Origin: Richelia sp. SL_2_1
GTDB taxonomy: Bacteria > Cyanobacteriota > Cyanobacteriia > Cyanobacteriales > Nostocaceae
Reading direction: 5' to 3'
Length of the DNA stretch: 32,100 bases
NCBI GenBank assembly: GCA_012033205.1
Contig: JAAUSO010000073.1
Span: forward strand, 1 to 32,100
Every line of letters starts with the position of its first letter. The stretch's first letter is position 1. Position numbers and translations under genes: made by a program. Below are positions 17,209 through 25,198 of this stretch, piece after piece. The notes under the pieces are model-generated. The model was not told the origin of the DNA. It was given only the letters and a program-made list of their open reading frames with translations, and made no database searches.

Positions 17209-17901
17209 ATGACATTACCTACAGTTATTTTACCTGGTTTTTTTGAAAGCGCCGCAGCTTATTCTAACTTAGAAAAATCATTGCAAAATTTGGGTTTTCC
17301 TGCGGTTACAGTACCGCTACAAAGACGCGACTGGATCGCAACTGTGGGAGGAAAATCTGTAATCCCGATTTTGCAGCAATTAGACTGCACTGTAAAAAGC
17401 ATATTACAACAGTATGGTGTTTCTCAAGTTAATCTAATTGGTCACTCCGCAGGAGGTTGGATATCCCGTATCTATTTGGGAGAAGTACCTTATGGTAAGG
17501 GTAGCGCAAACTTGTTGACATGGAAAGGTCATCCCCAGGTTGCAACTCTGGTTACTTTGGGTACACCTCATACAAGTTTGGAGCGCTGGACTCGTTCCAA
17601 TCTAGATTTTGTAAATAATAATTATCCCGGAGCATTCTACGAAAAAGTTCGTTACGTCTGTGTGGCAGGAAAAACCATTTTTGGACAAAGACGATTGGGA
17701 AATTGGTTAGCTTTCAGCAGCTATAAATTAACTTGTGGTAATGGTAACACTTGGGGTGATGGAATTACACCCATCGAAGCCGCTCATTTGAGTGGTGCAA
17801 ATAATTTAATTATTGAAGGTGTAATGCATTCTCCTAGAAGCCCTCAAATTTGGTATGGCTCCCCAGAGTCAATGGGAAATTGGGTAAAATACTTATCATA
17901 A
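17209..17901 (+). CDS. Alpha/beta hydrolase, lipase-like
   Basis: The 230 residues open with PTVILPGFFESAAAY, the strand and oxyanion loop typical of lipases. The nucleophile elbow is GHSAGG with S80. Likely partners are the Asp in NTWGDGITP (near 184) and the His in GVMHSPRSP (near 207). The LVTLGTPH segment is also typical of triacylglycerol lipase/PGAP1-like hydrolases. No signal peptide is visible, so it is probably cytosolic. The substrate is unknown. It lies 83 bp upstream of the cytochrome b paralogue on the same strand, but that gene has its own strong ribosome binding site and possibly its own promoter. Confidence 0.88.
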   Translation: MTLPTVILPGFFESAAAYSNLEKSLQNLGFPAVTVPLQRRDWIATVGGKSVIPILQQLDCTVKSILQQYGVSQVNLIGHSAGGWISRIYLGEVPYGKGSANLLTWKGHPQVATLVTLGTPHTSLERWTRSNLDFVNNNYPGAFYEKVRYVCVAGKTIFGQRRLGNWLAFSSYKLTCGNGNTWGDGITPIEAAHLSGANNLIIEGVMHSPRSPQIWYGSPESMGNWVKYLS

Positions 17902-17984
17902 TTGTATATTTTTTTTAGCAAACCTTAATATTTCTTAGTTAAAATTGTAATAAAAATAAGGATTTCCTGAGAGAGGAAGGTTTT

Positions 17985-18632
17985 ATGCTTGTACAAGAAA
18001 GCCGATTTGACATGGTTATGCGGCGGACGGCAACGATTTTATCAGTAGTAATTGTGACTTTTGCTTTGATTGCCGCAACTACTGGAATTTTGTTGTCTGT
18101 ATATTATGAACCAGCTTCTGGCAGAGCTTACCAGTCATTGAAGATGATCACTGAAGAAATTCAGTATGGCTGGTTATTCCGTAAAGCTCACAATCTTGCC
18201 GGCAATGGGGTAATTATTGTTGCCTTAATTCAAATTGTGGTGATGTTTTTAGGCAGAAAGTTTACCAAAAGTTGGTATACAGCTTGGGTAAGTGGAATAT
18301 TCTTGACCTTAGCCGTGATTGGATTGAGTTGGACTTCGATGATTTTGGGTTGGGATCAACTGGGATTTTGGCGGTTTAATATTGAGTTAGGAACCATTGA
18401 AGCTATTCCTTTTGTGGGTGAACAGTTAAGAGAAATTCTAATTGGTGGTAGTGGTGTTAGTACCTTGACCGTTCAAAGACTATATACCATACATAGTTAT
18501 ATTCTCTCTACCGCTGCGATTCTTTTAGCCATAGTCCATTTATCTAGCGTGCTGTGGGTTGAAAAACAAGTCAGCAAGCCCAATTCAGAAGAATTAATTC
18601 AAGGTGTTGGAACATCGGTAGCAGAAAGTTGA
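17985..18632 (+). CDS. Cytochrome b6-like (cytochrome b N-terminal domain) paralogue
   Basis: The 215 residues give four transmembrane helices in the cytochrome b6 pattern. Helix B carries H69 but the position 14 residues later, normally the second heme ligand, is Q83. Helix D carries both H170 and H185 with the usual 15-residue spacing. The N-terminal Cys that binds the extra heme c in authentic cytochrome b6 is absent: the segment reads TGILLSVYYEP. It is therefore not petB but a divergent paralogue that may hold one heme b, or two with altered ligation. GAGAGAGGAAGG just before ATG is a strong ribosome binding site. Its 3' end overlaps the convergent antiporter gene by 34 bp. Its electron partner is unknown. 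Confidence 0.85.
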   Translation: MLVQESRFDMVMRRTATILSVVIVTFALIAATTGILLSVYYEPASGRAYQSLKMITEEIQYGWLFRKAHNLAGNGVIIVALIQIVVMFLGRKFTKSWYTAWVSGIFLTLAVIGLSWTSMILGWDQLGFWRFNIELGTIEAIPFVGEQLREILIGGSGVSTLTVQRLYTIHSYILSTAAILLAIVHLSSVLWVEKQVSKPNSEELIQGVGTSVAES

Positions 18633-20518
18633 GATAGTCTGCCAATGGGAAGTTCTTCTACTTCCGGTAAATTTTCTAAAGATAAACGAGTCGATTGGTT
18701 TGCGCCAGACAAGCGTTTAAGTAAATCTGGTCTGGGGTCATGCAACAAGTAGATCAGGCGATCGCCAACTTCCCAAGTTTCAGTAGCAGCCATCATGTGG
18801 ATTTTTTCGTCTCTTTCTACAAATAATGGTAGTAAGTCCCCAGTCCGGATTAATGCTTGTAACTGAATTTTTTGCAAGGAAAAACCAGGTTCTTTGAAGG
18901 TCATACTTCCTAGTTTGATTTGTTGATTATTAAGATGTTGATTCCAAATTTTAATTTTGAAGTCTGGAAGAAAAGCTTGTAAAACTTTACTATTATTTTT
19001 GGTACTGGCTTGAGGGTCGCGGGGAAAGACTGCTAAAGCACGCGGTGGGTCAAATTCTTCTGCCGCTCGTTGAGCTAAAACAAAATTAACTTCACCATTT
19101 TTGGTCATAGCCAGAAAAGTACCTACAGAATCAAGTCCAGCTTCTTCTAAAACATTGGCATCTAAAGCACTGCTAGTTAAAACCCGGAGATTTTGCGCTT
19201 CTGCTTGCTGGCTTGCTTCTAGGTCTGTATCAATCATGACTACAGTTTCACCGCGTTCTTGGAAGAAGCGAGCAATCAGTAAACTTAGAGGATTACAACC
19301 AACAATTACTGCTCCAGTTGCTTGTTTGGAAGTAATTCGTAGTAATTTAGCAACCCAGCCTGCGGTTAATCCTTGACAAAAAACTGTCATTAAAATCGTC
19401 AGAAAGACCAAGGCTTTGATGGCATCGCCACCATTTATACCGCGTTGTGTCAGTAAAATACCGAATAATGAAGCAACAGAGGCTGAAACAATCCCTCTTG
19501 GGGCAACCCAGCTTAAAAACAGTTTCTGTCTCCAGTTGAGGTCGCTATTCCATGTACATAAAAGAATGTTTATCGGTCGCACGACAAACATTAGCGCCAA
19601 AACCGTGAACAAACTACCCCAGCCCAAAGCGAACACGCTGGCAATAGATAAGTCAGCCGCTAATAAGATAAACAGTACAGAGATACAAAGAATTGTCAGC
19701 TGACCTTTAAAGTGGCGTAACAAACGTTCATCCGGTACAGAAGAGTTGGCAAATACTGCTCCTGCCATTACTGTTGTCATTAATCCCGATTCGCTGCGAA
19801 TCATCTGAGCCAAAGTAAATAAGCCCCATACTGAAGCCAGCACCACCAGATTTTTCAATTCAAATGACAAGATATTGGCTCGCTTGAAAAATAAGCTGAG
19901 CAGCCAGCCACCCGCTCCACCAATAAAAGCCCCAATACCCAAGCGTAATAACAAACCTGTAACAGCGCTTAAAGGGTCAGCATCGCCGTTCAAAATAGTA
20001 TCAAGAACTACAACTGCCAGAATTGCTCCTACAGGGTCAATTAAAATGCCTTCTCCTTCCAAAAGCGTTGCAACTTGCCGGTCTACTTTTATTTGCTTGA
20101 GTAGTGGAGATACAACTGTTGGACCTGTAACTACCACAATTGAAGCGTAGAGAAAAGCAATTGGCCAAGGAAATTCTCCTAGCCAATGAGCCGCCATGCT
20201 TCCGCCCATTAATGTAATTAAGGTTCCTAAAGTTACGAGCAATTGCAGGCTAGTAGAAACTCTACCCAATTCTCGTAATTCTAAGTCCAGTCCGCCCTCA
20301 AATAAGATTATTGCCGTTGCCAGAGCAACAATTACTTCTAATCCAATGCCTAGCAAATGGGGATGTAATAAACCAATGCCATCGGAACCCAAAAAGATAC
20401 CGAATAGCAGCAAAAAAACAATGCTAGGCACTTTCAGGTAAGCAGCCAGCACTTGGGCGCTGATGCCTGCAACGACAGCAATCACCACTTGCAGGGTGAT
20501 GTCAAAAGATGCTTCCAT
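18599..20518 (-). CDS. CPA-family cation:proton antiporter with C-terminal TrkA-N-like domain
   Basis: The protein has 639 residues. About 11-12 transmembrane helices fill residues 5-400, with the antiporter core signatures GIFLGSDGIGLL, FEGGLDLELREL, VVTGPTVVSPLLKQ and EGEGILIDPVGAILAVV. A nucleotide-binding TrkA-N-like fold begins at TGAVIVGCNPLSLLIARFF (about 400) and ends near 490, followed by a regulatory tail. It is expected to exchange Na+ or K+ for H+ across the membrane, gated by the cytosolic domain. The glycine motif is GCNPLS rather than GxGxxG. It is convergent with, and overlaps, the cytochrome b paralogue. The ion specificity is not predictable from sequence. Confidence 0.92.
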   Translation of the reverse strand: MEASFDITLQVVIAVVAGISAQVLAAYLKVPSIVFLLLFGIFLGSDGIGLLHPHLLGIGLEVIVALATAIILFEGGLDLELRELGRVSTSLQLLVTLGTLITLMGGSMAAHWLGEFPWPIAFLYASIVVVTGPTVVSPLLKQIKVDRQVATLLEGEGILIDPVGAILAVVVLDTILNGDADPLSAVTGLLLRLGIGAFIGGAGGWLLSLFFKRANILSFELKNLVVLASVWGLFTLAQMIRSESGLMTTVMAGAVFANSSVPDERLLRHFKGQLTILCISVLFILLAADLSIASVFALGWGSLFTVLALMFVVRPINILLCTWNSDLNWRQKLFLSWVAPRGIVSASVASLFGILLTQRGINGGDAIKALVFLTILMTVFCQGLTAGWVAKLLRITSKQATGAVIVGCNPLSLLIARFFQERGETVVMIDTDLEASQQAEAQNLRVLTSSALDANVLEEAGLDSVGTFLAMTKNGEVNFVLAQRAAEEFDPPRALAVFPRDPQASTKNNSKVLQAFLPDFKIKIWNQHLNNQQIKLGSMTFKEPGFSLQKIQLQALIRTGDLLPLFVERDEKIHMMAATETWEVGDRLIYLLHDPRPDLLKRLSGANQSTRLSLENLPEVEELPIGRLSQLSATDVPTP

Positions 20519-20858
20519 ATTGGAGATTTTGAGCCGTGTTTTTCAAAATCTTTTGTTAAGAATAGTCAATATTAAACTCTATAAACCAAAGGTTCGTACA
20601 CCTCATTTTTTGTCGAACTGTTAAGTTTTTCCTAAGAATGGCTATCTTACACCATTTTGCTAGTTTTTGTACAATCTCCCCCAAACCGATTCGGAAGTAA
20701 ACAGCATTTTGGAAGTATATTTGGATTGCGAGTATAAATAAATAACAAAACAATAGCTCCAAACTATTTGCTTTTAACCACTTTAACCTGCTGTTCCCAA
20801 TATGGGGACTAATTAAGTCATCATCAAGTAATCATCAAGATTTTTTTGCCCAAAGCTA
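20519..20858. other. Intergenic region between antiporter and tRNA-Glu
   Basis: These 340 bp are AT-rich and hold no credible ORF. The upstream end should carry the antiporter promoter, reading leftwards. The tRNA promoter begins at 20859. I see no other structure. Confidence 0.35.
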
Positions 20859-20887
20859 TTGACATTTTCCCAGGAACTCGTTAAATT
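20859..20887 (+). promoter_or_regulatory. Sigma-70-type promoter of tRNA-Glu
   Basis: A perfect -35 box TTGACA (20859-20864) is separated by 17 bp from TAAATT (20882-20887), a 4/6 match to TATAAT. Predicted transcription begins near 20894, about 14 bp before the mature tRNA 5' end. Confidence 0.7.
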
Positions 20888-20907
20888 AATAAAAGTTCAA
20901 AACACAA

Positions 20908-20980
20908 GCCCCCATCGTCTAGAGGCCTAGGACACCTCCCTTTCACGGAGGCGACAGGGATTCGAATTCCCTTGGGGGTA
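20908..20980 (+). tRNA. tRNA-Glu (anticodon UUC)
   Basis: The 73-nt gene folds as a cloverleaf. The acceptor GCCCCCA pairs with TGGGGGT (G1-U72 wobble), discriminator base A. The anticodon stem CCTCC/GGAGG holds loop CTTTCAC with anticodon TTC. The T arm is AGGGATTCGAATTCCCT. CCA is not encoded. tRNA-Glu serves both translation and, as glutamyl-tRNA, the HemA reaction that starts tetrapyrrole synthesis. Confidence 0.97.
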
Positions 20981-20983
20981 TTT

Positions 20984-21010
20984 ATAAGTTAAGTTAAATG
21001 ATTAACTTAT
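20984..21010 (+). other. Small hairpin just after tRNA-Glu
   Basis: ATAAGTTAA and TTAACTTAT are perfect 9-bp arms around a 9-nt loop, beginning 4 nt after the tRNA. It may take part in 3'-end processing or termination together with the stronger terminator at 21026. Confidence 0.45.
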
Positions 21011-21025
21011 TCTGAGATAATTTTG

Positions 21026-21058
21026 AAAGGTAGAGTTCACTTGAATCTCTACCTTTTT
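21026..21058 (+). terminator. Rho-independent terminator, probably bidirectional
   Basis: AAAGGTAGAG and CTCTACCTTT form a 10-bp stem; the loop can extend it through TTCA/TGAA with one bulged base. TTTTT follows on the + strand, ending transcription from tRNA-Glu. On the minus strand it lies 2 bp past the stop of the SRPBCC gene and is followed by CAAAATTAT, so it may serve both. Confidence 0.78.
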
Positions 21059-21060
21059 GA

Positions 21061-21624
21061 TTAACTGGCTAACTCTTCTACACGTTGACGAATAGCTAAA
21101 AGATTGGATTGCATATCTTGAGAAAGGCGAGGTTCAATAATTCGGATCGGCATAGTTAATTTAGGCCATACTTTGACTGTATAACAAAGTAAGGTACCAG
21201 TCTGACTATCCAAAACACAGCTATTTAAACGCCAGCTACCGCTAAAATCTTTAAAATCTCCCTCTACCATTCGGAAACTAATTAGTTCTGGAAAAGATTC
21301 TTCCAAGTCTAGAACAACTCTTGCAGAAAAATTAAGCTTTAGCAAGCGTTGGGAACCTATTTGTTCTAGACGAATTCCGCCGTTGGGATGTTCTAATTTG
21401 CGAGAACAAGCAAGGCTAGGAACAAATTCAGCTAAAGATTGATAATCAGTCAATACTTGCCAAACCGTTTCTACAGAATGAGGAATTTGGATTTTAGCGG
21501 TAATTTGTCGCTGACGTTCTGCAACTTTTTCAACTTCAACGGTAACAGATTGTAAATCGAGATTTTTACTGTTATTCCCTTGGAAATTTGAATCGGATTG
21601 TGGGGTGTTTTGTTCTTTAATCAT
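21061..21624 (-). CDS. SRPBCC/START-like (cyclase/dehydrase-type) lipid-binding protein
   Basis: The protein has 187 residues. A polar N-terminus of about 37 residues precedes a START-fold domain with typical SRPBCC phrases: IPHSVETVWQVLTDYQSLAEF, then LNFSARVVLDLEESFPELI and GDFKDFSGSWRL, and a long C-terminal helix. Such domains form a hydrophobic pocket for lipids or other small ligands; no catalytic residues are evident. Its ATG overlaps the stop of the upstream histidine-kinase frame by 4 bp (ATGA), which implies translational coupling and one operon. The ligand and role are unknown. Confidence 0.86.
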   Translation of the reverse strand: MIKEQNTPQSDSNFQGNNSKNLDLQSVTVEVEKVAERQRQITAKIQIPHSVETVWQVLTDYQSLAEFVPSLACSRKLEHPNGGIRLEQIGSQRLLKLNFSARVVLDLEESFPELISFRMVEGDFKDFSGSWRLNSCVLDSQTGTLLCYTVKVWPKLTMPIRIIEPRLSQDMQSNLLAIRQRVEELAS

Positions 21625-23647
21625 GAAAGTTCATTTACTTCGGTATCATCAGAAAACTGAGGTAAAGTTAAAGTAAAGCAAATTTTGCTTAACTCGGAAT
21701 TCTCTATAGAAGTACTTTCTACAGTTATTGTGCCATTGAGATGCTGTATCAAAGACTTAACCAAAGCTAATCCCAATCCGGTACCTGGAGTCCATCGACC
21801 TTTACCTCGACGGAATTTATCAAATATGAAAGTGGCTTCCTCCTCAGATATACCACGTCCAACGTTGATTACTTGAATTTGGATTTGATTGGCTTGTGTT
21901 TCGCAAATTTGGGTAACTTGCAATTCTACAGAGCTATTGTGTTCAGAATACTTAGAGGTATTTGTCAGTAATTCTTGGAGAATGCGGTCAAAACTTTCGA
22001 CTTCAGTTTGCAGCTTGAGTTCTTCTGGCGGTAAATAAACAGAAATGCTCAACCCTTTTTCGGCTAATTTTTGCTCAAAAGATGCTGCTATACCTTGAAT
22101 TTTGATATTTAGATCAACTGTTTCAAACTGTGGACGTTCCTGATGGCTTTCTAGCTTCTGGAGTGTAAGCAAGTCATTAATCAAATTAATTTCCTTAGTA
22201 CATTCCTGCTCTAGAATATCTAAATACCTTGTTTGACGGTCTGGTTGAATGTCGGGGTGACGTAAATTACGCAACGCCATACGCATATTGGTTAAAGGAT
22301 AGCGCAAACGGTCGCTCATGTTGCTCAAAAATTCATCTTTGAGTTCATTAAGTTCCCGCAACTGCTGGACGTATTGCCGCGTTCTCTCGTATAACTTAGC
22401 TTGAACTTCCAAGCTGCGTTGTAGTTGAGCAGTACGCTCGTCTACTAGAGTTTGTACTTGTTTGAGGGTTTGCGTCTGAATAATCGCGTTACTGATTTGC
22501 ACACAAACCATTTCCACAATATTTAATTCAGCCTCCTGCCAATTGCGACGTTGCCTTTGCTGTAGTACTAAAAATCCTAGTACTTTACCTTGGCTTTCTA
22601 AAGGCATTAGCATAATCGCTGGTAGTTTGTCTAAAACAAATATCGGAGCAATGGTAGAAGTATCTTTACGCCGATCTGAATTATCATTATGGTTACAGGC
22701 TTAGATGCTTTGAAAGCACGTTGAGATATACCGCAGTCCGCAAGCCAAAAAGATTCTTCTATAGATTTCAATTCATCGCAAAGGGAAGAATCTGTTTCCC
22801 TACACCATTCACTAACAACGGTAGCTTTCGCTTTGGGAATTTGCGTCTTATTGCGAATTCTAAATAAAGGATCTGAATATTTTAATAATATTAATAAACC
22901 ACGATCGGCTCCTAAAGCTTCAGCAGTAGAGGAAACCACCAACTGAAGCATTTGACTAAATTCCAAATTGCTGCGGTTGAGTATGGTTAATTGCTGAATC
23001 AAACTTTGGTGCTGTTCGCTTTTTCGCACCTGCTGTTTTTGTGAAGAAATTACCCGTGCTTGTGCTATCTGAGCAAAAGCACAAGCGCAGCAAGATTCTA
23101 CTGCTTTGAGCAATTCTTTTTCCCCATTACTCCACTCATAGGGTTCGGATTTAATGAGATTAATGACACCATTATTCTCACCACCAAAGCGAGTCGGAAT
23201 TGCCAGTACAGCTTTTATTGGTAAAGGGAAATTCTGACATCCAATTACCAAACTTTCCTGAATCGTAGAAATATCCTCAATCGTAAACGGTTCAGCCGCA
23301 CACTGTACTACTGGTAATTCCAATTGTTCGATTGAAAATGCTTCATTGGAGTTGGGTAAACCTAAATAAGTATCTTGAGTACTCCAACTGGCAGTAGTTG
23401 GTTCTTCTCCTTGTTGGGGGTGTGTTACCAAAGAACAATAATCTACCTTGAAAGCATGGACTACTAGTCGAGCAATTTCTTGCAGCATCTCATCGGTAGG
23501 TGTGCTGCTAGCAATAATCTGATTGATTTCGGATACCAACCGATGGGCAGGCGTAACAGGATGCTGCATCAGCTTAAAGTAGTGTTGTTCCAAATCTTGT
23601 TGTTCATCCGAGCGCTGCGGCGGTGAAACTATTATATGCTTTTTCAT
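21621..23647 (-). pseudogene. GAF-domain histidine-kinase-like gene split by a one-base frameshift
   Basis: Two open frames, 22631-23647 (338 aa) and 21621-22613 (330 aa), read as one protein if a single base is added near 22687, where AAT would become AAAT on the minus strand; the total is then exactly 675 codons plus stop. The order is a first GAF domain (about 30-190), a second GAF domain cut by the frameshift, a coiled coil, a HisKA-like helix pair and a HATPase domain. The HATPase N box (Asn218 of the downstream frame) and GTGLGL are present. The phospho-acceptor His is replaced by Asp (NMSDRLRYPL, D101) and the G1 box reads NVGRG instead of DxGxG. It overlaps the SRPBCC gene by 4 bp. 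A sequencing error could explain the shift but not the His loss. Confidence 0.75.
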
Positions 23648-24453
23648 TTATGGCACACTCTTGGATAAGGACTCCATTGTCGTTTTACCCAACCTCCTGG
23701 TATTTGATTTACCTTGTTTTTTTGTAGCTGCACCCTGATGAACCAATTTCAGTTCTACAAATAAATTCTTTCACCTGTTATAGCCCCTTTCTATCTAAAA
23801 TGACTTTTATCACTGGTATATAAAAAATCTTTGTGCGAATAAAAAATTTAATTATGTATACTAAAATGCTTCTTGGTACTTAAGGTTAGCTTTAGTGGAT
23901 GCACTTATTTTTTTTGTTTTTCTCAGACCTAGAATATCCTCTCTAGAACTCCAGACAAACCGTATTTTCTCTAGAGTAGAATCAAAAATTCAGTAAATAT
24001 CATCCGCATTCCCACTGAGGGTGAAAATTATTATCGTACTATTTATTTTTGCTACAAGAGCTTTTATAAGGATATTTTTTTATCGATTATCATCAAAATA
24101 GTTATTATTCAAGGACAAGCCAAGAAAAATAGTCTCAATGCGTTAGGATGATTTATTTTTTTGCAACGCTGATTAAGGGTTTATTTTTAACTCCTATTCT
24201 TGACGGTCACTTACTTATTAGTATCAAGGTTTGCATATGTCAAGTATTGTCACACCCCCTATAAATCATCAAAACTCTACAAAAAGACTTTTTAAACTAT
24301 ATTTACCATTTTTGATAAGTTGACATTATATAATTCAGCAATTGTGATTTAATTATGAGTGCCATTAAAAATATAAAACAAAATTTAAATAAAAATAAGT
24401 TAGCCCAATGATTAATTCAAATGGAATCATTGGGCTTAGTTTGTCGAAAAAAG
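23648..24453. other. 806-bp AT-rich intergenic region
   Basis: No ORF of protein-like composition is present on either strand. The left end should hold the promoter of the kinase-like gene, reading leftwards. A weak CTCTAGA/TCTAGAG dyad lies near 23939-23976. The right end holds the terminator at 24402-24436. No RNA gene is recognised. Its size is unusual beside the rest of the window. Confidence 0.4.
24402..24436 (-). terminator. Rho-independent terminator of the RHH-like gene
   Basis: AGCCCAATGATT and AATCATTGGGCT are perfect 12-bp arms with an 11-nt loop. On the minus strand the stem is followed by AACTTATTTTTATTT. It lies 18 bp beyond the stop of the minus-strand gene at 24454. Confidence 0.85.
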
Positions 24454-24789
24454 TTAGCCAGCTAAGCTTTCTACACTCAGAGGAACCATATCCCCAGTTT
24501 TTGTCAGTCCTAACAGCATCGGTTCTTGAGCTTGGATTAATTGCCCTGTAAGCACACAGCGCTCTTGTTGCTGGGACGTAGCATCTATACTTGCTCGAAT
24601 ATCAGCACGCGAGAATCTCGGCTTCCACTCACCGGATTTTTGCTGAACATAATTCCACAGAATATCTCGAATCAATGCTTGATATCCCTGATTTCCAGAT
24701 AATTCCTTAAGTTGATCTTTTAATTCCCGTTCCAAGCGGATACTGGTTACTTCCATTTCGGTGGTAGGGGTGCGAGCAATTGTATGCAT
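24454..24789 (-). CDS. Ribbon-helix-helix-like small protein, cyanobacterial conserved hypothetical
   Basis: The protein has 111 residues. Residues 12-50 (VTSIRLERELKDQLKELS, then YQALIRDILWNYVQQ) fit a strand-helix-helix DNA-binding unit of the CopG/Arc type. The C-terminal part holds ERCVLTGQLIQAQEPMLLGL, which I cannot place. AAGGAGA precedes the ATG as ribosome binding site. A TACA-AG-TGTA dyad at 24825-24834, in its own promoter region, is a possible autoregulatory site. A strong terminator follows, so it is a single-gene transcript. The DNA-binding role is inferred from the N-terminal pattern only, and no antitoxin partner is adjacent on the same strand. Confidence 0.75.
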   Translation of the reverse strand: MHTIARTPTTEMEVTSIRLERELKDQLKELSGNQGYQALIRDILWNYVQQKSGEWKPRFSRADIRASIDATSQQQERCVLTGQLIQAQEPMLLGLTKTGDMVPLSVESLAG

Positions 24790-24859
24790 GATTTTTCTCC
24801 TTAAAACTATAGACAGGATAGTAATACAAGTGTAGTATGTTTAAAGAAATGTTCAACAG

Positions 24860-25114
24860 GTGAAATTTTCTGTGATATTGATCGCGACCTACTCTACTTC
24901 CTCATCTATCTCCAACTGCCGAGCCAGTTGGGAATCAGCAGCAATGGGAGTGGAGTATTTATTTATGGGCGAATGTAATCAAAATCACGGGCAGTTTACA
25001 CAAAATAATCCAGATTGTGAATATAGCAAAATTACTTATTTACTCAAACAACTAGAACCAGATCAAATAAGCGGGAGGTATTGGTATATAAATGCCGTAC
25101 CAAAGTTTAAATAA
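24860..25114 (+). CDS. Small hypothetical protein (doubtful start)
   Basis: The open frame from GTG 24860 gives 84 residues. The N-terminal third (Ser-rich, SSSISNCRASWES) is not protein-like. From ATG 24965, preceded by GGAG ten bases upstream, there are 49 residues (MGECNQNHGQFTQ to YWYINAVPKFK) with better composition and an ITYLLKQLEPDQISGRYWY core. A strong + strand terminator follows 23 bp after the stop, which supports transcription. I recognise no family; it may be a remnant. Confidence 0.35.
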   Translation: MKFSVILIATYSTSSSISNCRASWESAAMGVEYLFMGECNQNHGQFTQNNPDCEYSKITYLLKQLEPDQISGRYWYINAVPKFK

Positions 25115-25137
25115 AGACTTGAAAGTCAACATTTAAC

Positions 25138-25171
25138 CCCCGCTTCTTTTTCCAAGGAAGCGGGGTTTTTT
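25138..25171 (+). terminator. Rho-independent terminator ending at the HNH gene's first ATG
   Basis: CCCCGCTTC and GAAGCGGGG form a 9-bp stem with a 10-nt loop, followed by TTTTTT. It ends at 25171, and the open frame of the HNH endonuclease begins at 25172. It could terminate the upstream small ORF or act as an attenuator for the HNH gene. Confidence 0.85.
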
Positions 25172-25198
25172 ATGAGGAGCCAAGCTGTGAAGAGCGTG

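Noticed and set aside
20556-20762. 68-codon minus-strand ORF upstream of the antiporter gene
   Set aside because: The composition looks random and it occupies the likely promoter region of the antiporter; no ribosome binding site was found.
7913-20980. Functional linkage of hemA with the tRNA-Glu gene
   Set aside because: Glutamyl-tRNA is the HemA substrate, but the genes are about 12 kb apart with many unrelated genes between; the shared window is most likely coincidence.
22680-22700. Programmed ribosomal frameshift in the kinase-like gene
   Set aside because: No slippery heptamer, internal Shine-Dalgarno or downstream structure is evident; a deletion or sequence error is simpler.
24454-25114. 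Toxin-antitoxin pair of the RHH-like protein and the small + strand ORF
   Set aside because: The two are divergent rather than overlapping on one strand, the small ORF has no toxin motif, and the RHH-like gene has its own terminator.
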